DNA from: Mariannaea sp. PMI_226
Taxonomy: Eukaryota > Ascomycota > Sordariomycetes > Hypocreales > Nectriaceae
DNA length: 64,000 nucleotides
Direction: 5' to 3'
Assembly (NCBI GenBank): GCA_024336345.1
Contig: JANFOG010000010.1
Span: 806,001 to 870,000 of the forward strand
Below, piece by piece: positions 57,417 to 64,000 of the stretch. Position 1 is the stretch's first letter; each line of letters begins with the position of its first letter. The notes under the pieces are model-generated. The model saw only the letters and a program-made list of their open reading frames with translations. It was not told where the DNA came from and searched no databases. The translations under genes and the position numbers were made by a program.

Positions 57417-58548
57417 ATGGCTCCCTCTAACCTGCCCTCCGTCTTGAACGCCACCAGCCAGGACATTGAGATGCTCCTGGCTGCCCAGACTCACCTGGGT
57501 AGCAAGAACCTCCAGGTTCACATGGAGAACTACCTCTGGAAGACCCGTGCCGATGGTGTCAACGTTATCAACGTCGGCAAGACCTGGTATGTATATTTGT
57601 AAAATTTTGCGCTCTTTGGTTATTTCAAGGTGTTTTTATGTGCTTTGCGACAGCTATTCAAAACCTCATTTGCGGACATGAATAGCACAGCACAAAAACC
57701 ACCCAGAACGAACTTTGCGAATGCGAAAATTCAATCCCCCACCATTTTGGGATGTTGCAGCTAACCAAGCTTTCAACTACAGGGAGAAGATTGTCCTCGC
57801 TGCCCGTATCATCGCTGCCATCGACAACCCGGCTGATGTCTGTGTCATCTCTGCCCGTCCCTACGGTCAGCGTGCCGTCCTCAAGTTCGCCGCTCACACC
57901 GGTGCCTCCCCCATCGCTGGTCGCTTCACCCCCGGTTCTTTCACCAACTACATCACCCGCTCTTTCAAGGAGCCCCGTCTGATCGTTGTCACCGACCCCC
58001 GAACCGACGCTCAGGCTATCAAGGAGGCTTCCTACGTCAACATCCCCGTCATTGCCCTTTGCGACACTGACTCCCCCACCGAGTACGTCGATGTTGCTAT
58101 CCCCACCAACAACAAGGGTCGCCACGCCATCGGCTGCATCTGGTGGATGCTCGCCCGTGAGGTCCTCCGCCTCCGTGGCACCATCTACAACCGCGAGACC
58201 CCCTGGGACGTCATGGTCGATCTTTACTTCTGTATGTATTCCTTATATGGAGATTGACCTTCTTGCCATATTTTCCCTCGCTAACAAGATAATTCAGACC
58301 GTGACCCCGAGGCTGAGGCCGAGGAGAAGGTCGAGGAGGAGAAGCTCGTCACCGCTGAGGAGGAGGCTCCCGCTGTTGAGTCTGGCTTCCAGCAGGGTGG
58401 TGACTGGGAGGCTCCTGCCGCTGGCTTCGCTGGTGCTGCCGCTCCCACCGGCTGGGAGGGTGCTCCCGGTGACGAGTGGGGTGCTGCCGCTCCCCAGCCC
58501 ACCGAGTGGGCTGCTGCTGCCGAGACCAACAAGGAGACTCAGTGGTAG
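57417..58548 (+). CDS. RPS0: 40S ribosomal protein S0 (uS2)
   Basis: Three exons: 57417-57586, 57783-58231 and 58298-58548. Phases join to 289 aa. The first intron is 196 nt, long for this window, as is common in ribosomal protein genes. The protein shows the uS2 fold: [90 protein letters not shown]. The acidic Ala/Gly/Trp-rich tail with EW repeats is typical of eukaryotic S0/RPSA. It acts in the 40S subunit and in the final maturation of 18S rRNA. The codon bias is strong (C-ending codons), as in highly expressed genes. Confidence 0.97.
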
Positions 58549-60024
58549 GCACCTGAGTCCCATGACGGTGCTCAGGTATCGGACGAACAGTGGTAGATGG
58601 CGATTGGTCGACATCGGCGGCGTTTACGAGGCTTGCTGACATTTTAATCTTCGGGACTGAGGTTTTAACTTGGACGGTACTAATGAGGGAAAGATACTCG
58701 CCCCTGGCCCATTTGTCTCTCTTTTGTCTCTCTCCGTAGTCGAGCTTCCGACCAAACTAGGCTTGTTCATCGGATGCTCAGGCTCGGGAGGGCGGAACTC
58801 ACTCGGTTTTTGGGGGGGAGGGAAAGCCCTGTATCGCTAAGGGGGGTGGACTTGATCGTTATCCCGCCTCTGTTCTACGGTTTTGATGCGAGAAAGCTAC
58901 ATACATAGTCGTCTAACTCGGGAAAGGAAAAAAATTTAAAGCTGCAAAAGTTGCTGTTCGTTCAATTCTCTGTTTCCTTCACACTTCGGTCTTATTGTGC
59001 GTGTTATGTGCCATGTGTTTTGACTGCTCATGTCTTCAAAGTGACTACGCACACATGATCAGGCCCCCCTCCCCTCCGGTCTTTGGCGATAGTTTTAATA
59101 TTGCGAATATCGCCCTGTGCTTGCAATGTGAAAACTCTTCCTTTTGCTTCTATCCCTCACTCTTCCCCTTTACTGACAATACGTCTCCGGTATAATATGT
59201 GTTGGATTCTTGCACACTTTTCTTGAGAGCGTGAACGGAATAGAAAATGCTTGAAAAAAAAAGCCATCGCGAAAGTGGTATCAATTCTTGGGGCCAAAGC
59301 CCATCATGACTGTCTTGCTGAATCCCATGCCTTCTACTCCAGCCAGCGTCCACAGACAATCATCCCAGTTTTTTAAGTACCCTCCTTTACCATCCCATTT
59401 CCATTCCATAATACCCATCCAATTGCATTCTCCCCAAAATCCAATGCTCCATACGCTGTTCTCAAAACAGTTCAGATCATGATGTTCTAATTTCCCTGAA
59501 AAATAACAAGCCCAAAAACAGAGTCCAAAAGAAGGCTAATGCGCATCAGAGGATGCGCAAGCATTGCCAAAATAAAGAGCCAAGTGAGAAACTGGCCGTC
59601 AAAGTTGCGAATGATGAGGTGAGAAAAAAAAAGCCAGGCCAGGATTACCAACTCCCGCTTGTCCAGATGCTAGATGCTAATTAGGATGCTCATGGCATTG
59701 ACAAAGTTGTATGGGACGCAAGTTTTGTCCTGTTTGGATTGGACCATCCTAGTGATATATAAACTGCCTCCACCTCCGGAGGAGACATGCTGTATGTTAG
59801 GGGCGTAGATACAAGGGGGCCCCCGTCTCTGGTATATATTATGTGTATTATGTCCCTTTATGATGATACGAACAGTTGTTGTACGTTAATGTAATGTCGT
59901 CATTGCGATGGGTCGTAAGATTCGTTGTGCTCATGTGCCTCCATCGGCGTATGGCACTGAATGAAAGAGCGTGTTATGTTTTATCCTTTAGTTCCCAATA
60001 GAAAGCATCGGCAGGACGGGCCGT
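58549..60024. other. Convergent spacer S0/LTE1
   Basis: Nearly 1.5 kb without a gene. The 3' UTRs of both neighbours are here, and a small T/C-rich stretch lies around 59130-59170. A short frame at 59288-59482 shows no feature. Confidence 0.5.
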
Positions 60025-63000
60025 TTACTCCAAATTTTCGGAATGTCGTCTAATCTCCTCATCACTGAGCGCGCTCATCCACAGACAACGCTCTGTGATG
60101 CCCTCAATCGGTTGGAAGTTGTACCTTGTGCTCGCCTCCAGTAGCCGAAGCAACGTCTTCACCACCGCGGCAGCAATGCGGCACCGCTCAAAATTGATCA
60201 AAGGTGGCGTAGTGGGAGATGCGGCAATCTCGGACGGTCGTTGTGCATTGTACAAGAGATCGTGAGTGTAGATGCCCACAAAAGGTATACATCCCGAGTC
60301 TGAACCGACCTCCATCTCTGCCCGAAGATTGTAGAAATTGCGCATGGGAGTCACCAAGTTCTCCAGATCCCGCAAAGTGTTGATATCATGAGGAGAGACC
60401 AAAGCCCAAGTCTTGGTTAGACGGGCAACCTCATTGCTAGACAGCGCAATTGTGAGCTGACCGAGTGTCGCAAAATTGCGATAGTGTCGACAATGAGTTG
60501 CGATGTGGATGAACTTGGCAATACATCGTGCTCTCTCTTCGATGTGCTGGGTCATCACAATCTCCGAGATGGCCCATTTGACCATGATGTTGAACCGAGC
60601 AATCACGACCTCAACTCCGTGAGCGTCTGAGTTACGCAAGAAATCAACCCAGGATCGCGAATCATTGTTTGTAGCATTCTTCCAATTCATCTCAATGAGT
60701 TCTTTCCAGTCGATTTCATTCAGAGCATCCTTCTCGATCAGAGTAAACTGCTGGGCCAGGATCTCCGAGTCAAAAGCCAATATGAATGGTAAGTGCATGT
60801 TAAACTTCTTGCTCTCTGAAGGATCTGGCTGAGGTGCCATCCGAAGTGCTTCCGTAGTTGCAGTCTGGTCATCAACGGAGCTATTGGAATGCAGGTATGG
60901 TGCAGTCGGCGTTGTCTCTGGAGTGGGAGGAAGAGGCTTCTGGTTATAAACCTGGTTTTCGTGAATCTGAGGTATCTCGAATGACTGAGGCGGTGACATT
61001 CCCAAAGCCTGCTCAAAGGTGATGGGAGGCGAGGGAGGGCCCTTTTTTGGTGCTGAAGCGACAGCAGGAGAACCTAGAGGATGAGCAGGTAGGTGTAATC
61101 GGGAAGGAGGAACATGCTCCAGGCCAAAGACTTCGTCCTCAACTGCGTCCACAGACAACTCCGACGAGAGGTCGCTGTCATCATTAAGGAAAGACTCTTC
61201 TTCATCGGAGGGGGCTGAACTGCCAGGTTGGATTTCCTTGATACTCTCCGTCTTCGAAATAACTTCGAAGGATTGGTGACTGGAATCTGGCTCTTCGTTT
61301 AAGCCGTATTTGTTTTGTCGAGGTGTAAGCTCGTCATCCGGGCCTTCAAGAACGGATAAATTTGTCCATGCCCCCGTTGCAGGCCGGCTCGGACCTTCGT
61401 CGGTACAGTGCCGGTCAAGGATGGGAATCGAAGAATAAGATTCCTGAGATGTTGACAAAAACGATCTGTTACCGGTCGTAGGTCGTGGAGGGGTTAACAG
61501 ACCATCCTGTAGGTCGGGGACTGATTCGTGCTCTTCCTGCTCATCCGAATCAGGGTCGAGCATGAAAGTCTGTCGCATGGCATACATTTCGTGGTGTTCG
61601 TGGTGGTCTCTTCTCTCTTGCGCTTCAATCTGCGACTCTCCAACAATAACCCCCAATTCGGCTAGGTCAATGATGTCCGGCTGTTTCTGTTTCCTCTCTA
61701 CGTATTTACCCTCGAGTTTGAGCAGAGCTGACTCAATGCCACCATCATCTTCGTCGTCGTCCGGAATTTGCGCCAATCTTTGAGCCTCAGCCTCGAAGGA
61801 AGGTCGCATAACGGGTTTCGATGAATGTGTGCTGAACAGTGATAAATCTCTGGGCGGTCGCTTTTCGGTAAGTTGGCCAAGTGAGAAGACCTCATTTCGC
61901 TGTTGAGGGTGAACAGTTGAGACGATTTCACCATTTCCGAAAGAATCAAGACGCGGACTTTGAATGTAGGAGCCTCTAAGAGACTCGGAATATGCAGTCA
62001 AAGACCCAACGGATCTAGAGCGACGCAAAGATAACATATCTAGCTCACCAACGTTTGTCGCTGCTCTGAGATCGCCTCCGGGTCTTCTACGCAGAACTCG
62101 AAGGGGCTGTGGTACGGGAACCACTGGTTCGACGCCACTAACTGACTCTTCCTCAGAATAGGTCGTGGTCGCATCGAAGCTGCGGAGTGAGGAACGGGCC
62201 ACTTCGCTGCTGAAAGAGTATCGACGTTGGTGCAGCACTGAGTTCAGCGATTGCTGAGTCTTCGTCGACTTGTTACGACGATGCGTTCGGTAAGAAAGAG
62301 GTGGATAATGACGCACACTTCGTTGTGACACGGAGTTTGAGGTTCTAAGAGGATTCTCAGGAGAGCGAGTAGATTGACGAGGAACCAATGTATCAGAGGC
62401 GTGAACTAAATGCGGCAGAGGATCCTGTGACAAAGAGGGTCGGATGACATTCTGGTTGAGAAGATGAGAGGACCGCCTGGGTGTGCCTCCAAAAGAGGGT
62501 GCGGGAGGTGTGATGGGCGGAGTAGGATCACCACTACCAAGTCTAAATGTGTCCGAAAACTCATCAATAGACGGGTTGACGCTGACGGTCTCTTGGTGTG
62601 ACACAGGCACGATGTCAAAAGGAGCTGTGTCATCCATAATTAGGATTGATTTGCTCCCAGCGGTGATGGCCATGTCACTTTGAGATCGAGCATCCTCATC
62701 GTCGGCAAGGGTGTCAAACCTGGTCGAGTCCATATGTGCAGCAGAGTAATCAATATCTGCAGGCATGGACCTAGATGAGTTTGGGGACGGCATAGGTGAT
62801 ACATGGCGTTCGCTATCAGTAGCAGCTTCCTCCCGGACTGCTTCTTTGAAAGCTTCGGCGGCTTCAGCGCCTAGCAGGTCAATCCTTACCGGTGGCTTAA
62901 GGCCGTTCTGCCGATGGCGGTCCTGTGGCACGATCGCTGTTCCAGGAAGCCGGTTCGTCGTGGCGCCACGGGGCCCGATTGGAGCAACGTTGATATAGCT

Positions 63001-64000
63001 GCCTTGTGCATGAGAACCACCTTGGGCCCTTGTGCTCAACGCTCTCCGTACACTTCCAATCAGCTTTTTCATGCCATGTCCAGACATAGCGCCGCCTTGG
63101 GCTCTTTCCTTGGCAATATCCTGTCGCTCTGGATGGAGCGTTGTGGTCTGTCGGTTGCTTTTTGACGCATCATCAGGTCCAATGTCAACAAATGCCTGTG
63201 CTGGTGGCAACAAATTTCCTCGCACAAGACTTCCAGCAAATGGCAATGTCAATAAAAACTCTTTATCTTTGAATGACGCCTTGTCAGAAGCATGCTCCCT
63301 CAGCGAATCAGTCAAACTGTTGCTACGCTTGTGTGTTGGGGGAGCAGGGCGAACTCGTTTGCCGACGAGAGCTCGAGGTGTTGTGGCCACAGGGCCCGAT
63401 TGGTTATATACTGAACTTGCGACGACAGGATGAGCACCTAGAGGATGGGTCCCAAGAGGATAGTTCCTCAATGACTTGTTAGGGAAAGAACACGAAATTA
63501 TGTCGACGCTCGCCATACTACGGGGAGAAGCTAGGTTCTGCTCCGTTGTGGCCGGGTCTGGGATAATTTGTCCTTCTGGAGTGCTTGGTCGGTTTTCGAA
63601 TACAATCGAGTCTCCTACATGACCTGCTCGAGAGATCTCAGCAATGAAGCTCGTTCGCTGGCAAGTGCTCTTCCTCGGTGGAAACATGGGATCGAGTCGG
63701 GGGATTTCTCCATCTTCAGAGTCCCAGAACGATGGATCTAGACTGGGATCTCGGTGGCCAGCAATTCCACCAGGAGAGACCGGAACATTCGCATCCAGGG
63801 AATCATCGAAGTCGGGGCCATCCCAATACAGTGCACATACTCTTCTCCAGCATTTCTTCAGCTCTCCAAGGATTTTAAGCTGAACCTTCCGTGATCGAGT
63901 GTGTTGTGACAGTTCCGCAACAAAATCGTTCAGTAGTTCGCAAAAGATAAAACGAAGGTTATAATCCAGCACGAAATCATCCATAAAATAGTTCAGGATC
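60025..64000 (-). CDS. LTE1: Lte1-like RasGEF, 5' end outside window
   Basis: One long exon on the complement, at least 1319 aa, open to the window edge. The 16 nt before the ATG at 63984 continue in frame (ILNYF before MDDFVLDYNLRF), so the true start lies further right. The visible N-terminal piece is the end of the RasGEF N domain (FVLDYNLRFIFCELLND). The middle 900 residues are Ser/Pro-rich and disordered. The C-terminal 260 residues are the CDC25 homology domain: LPFILAFDSEILAQQFTLIEKD, FNIMVKWAISEIV, CRHYRNFATLGQLTIALSS, PFVGIYTHDLLYNAQRP and ending ERCLWMSALSDEEI. The combination of N-domain plus C-terminal RasGEF with this long linker points to Lte1, which controls mitotic exit and cell polarity in yeast. 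Exchange activity on Ras cannot be judged here. Confidence 0.88.
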   Translation of the reverse strand, partial: ILNYFMDDFVLDYNLRFIFCELLNDFVAELSQHTRSRKVQLKILGELKKCWRRVCALYWDGPDFDDSLDANVPVSPGGIAGHRDPSLDPSFWDSEDGEIPRLDPMFPPRKSTCQRTSFIAEISRAGHVGDSIVFENRPSTPEGQIIPDPATTEQNLASPRSMASVDIISCSFPNKSLRNYPLGTHPLGAHPVVASSVYNQSGPVATTPRALVGKRVRPAPPTHKRSNSLTDSLREHASDKASFKDKEFLLTLPFAGSLVRGNLLPPAQAFVDIGPDDASKSNRQTTTLHPERQDIAKERAQGGAMSGHGMKKLIGSVRRALSTRAQGGSHAQGSYINVAPIGPRGATTNRLPGTAIVPQDRHRQNGLKPPVRIDLLGAEAAEAFKEAVREEAATDSERHVSPMPSPNSSRSMPADIDYSAAHMDSTRFDTLADDEDARSQSDMAITAGSKSILIMDDTAPFDIVPVSHQETVSVNPSIDEFSDTFRLGSGDPTPPITPPAPSFGGTPRRSSHLLNQNVIRPSLSQDPLPHLVHASDTLVPRQSTRSPENPLRTSNSVSQRSVRHYPPLSYRTHRRNKSTKTQQSLNSVLHQRRYSFSSEVARSSLRSFDATTTYSEEESVSGVEPVVPVPQPLRVLRRRPGGDLRAATNVGELDMLSLRRSRSVGSLTAYSESLRGSYIQSPRLDSFGNGEIVSTVHPQQRNEVFSLGQLTEKRPPRDLSLFSTHSSKPVMRPSFEAEAQRLAQIPDDDEDDGGIESALLKLEGKYVERKQKQPDIIDLAELGVIVGESQIEAQERRDHHEHHEMYAMRQTFMLDPDSDEQEEHESVPDLQDGLLTPPRPTTGNRSFLSTSQESYSSIPILDRHCTDEGPSRPATGAWTNLSVLEGPDDELTPRQNKYGLNEEPDSSHQSFEVISKTESIKEIQPGSSAPSDEEESFLNDDSDLSSELSVDAVEDEVFGLEHVPPSRLHLPAHPLGSPAVASAPKKGPPSPPITFEQALGMSPPQSFEIPQIHENQVYNQKPLPPTPETTPTAPYLHSNSSVDDQTATTEALRMAPQPDPSESKKFNMHLPFILAFDSEILAQQFTLIEKDALNEIDWKELIEMNWKNATNNDSRSWVDFLRNSDAHGVEVVIARFNIMVKWAISEIVMTQHIEERARCIAKFIHIATHCRHYRNFATLGQLTIALSSNEVARLTKTWALVSPHDINTLRDLENLVTPMRNFYNLRAEMEVGSDSGCIPFVGIYTHDLLYNAQRPSEIAASPTTPPLINFERCRIAAAVVKTLLRLLEASTRYNFQPIEGITERCLWMSALSDEEIRRHSENLE

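Overview
The window is nuclear DNA of a filamentous ascomycete, most likely a sordariomycete and probably Hypocreales. The genes are closely packed and carry short introns (about 50-200 nt, GT...AG, often a CTAAC/CTGAC-like branch site). The protein families are fungal: a Zn2Cys6 regulator, urea amidolyase, Atm1, an Lte1-type RasGEF and a Dal5-type MFS carrier. Promoters carry the TACCTACC/GGTAGGTA tracts often seen in these fungi. The order-level placement is inference. No mobile element, CRISPR array or viral sequence was recognised. All gene models were spliced by eye and checked for reading-frame phase.

Left part (1-16 kb), accessory metabolism: a gene-free 2.3 kb, an NADP-dependent medium-chain reductase, a Dal5-like MFS transporter, a GT31/Fringe-like Golgi glycosyltransferase, a PQ-loop membrane protein with an 18-nt microexon, an AIF2/FSP1-like FAD oxidoreductase and an NAD-dependent epimerase.

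Nitrogen block (16.5-26.3 kb): a large Zn2Cys6 regulator resembling the Dal81/TamA group is divergent from a full-length urea amidolyase (DUR1,2 type: amidase, biotin carboxylase, carboxyltransferase and biotinyl domains in one chain). The 2 kb between them holds two groups of HGATAR (GATA-factor) sites, which suggests a nitrogen-regulated divergent pair. The biotin-carrier motif is unusual (ESSKM where AMKM-like is expected).

Middle (26.8-46.5 kb): an intronless bacterial-style GT1 glycosyltransferase, mitochondrial Atm1, a C2H2-like zinc-finger protein whose first exon is easily missed, a 177-aa orphan protein, tRNA-Gln, a cytochrome P450 convergent with a flavin monooxygenase, and a small His/Arg-rich single-pass membrane protein lying between two inverted intron-containing tRNA-Asn genes. 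The P450 keeps the helix-K ExxR motif, but its spliced C-terminus lacks the heme-ligating cysteine. This is the most unusual protein in the window.

Right part (49.7-64 kb), housekeeping: an SPFH/stomatin protein, Nop58 (box C/D snoRNP), V-ATPase subunit d (Vma6), a mitochondrial uS15 (S28) protein divergent from cytosolic ribosomal protein S0 (uS2), and the 3' part of an Lte1-like RasGEF that runs off the right edge.
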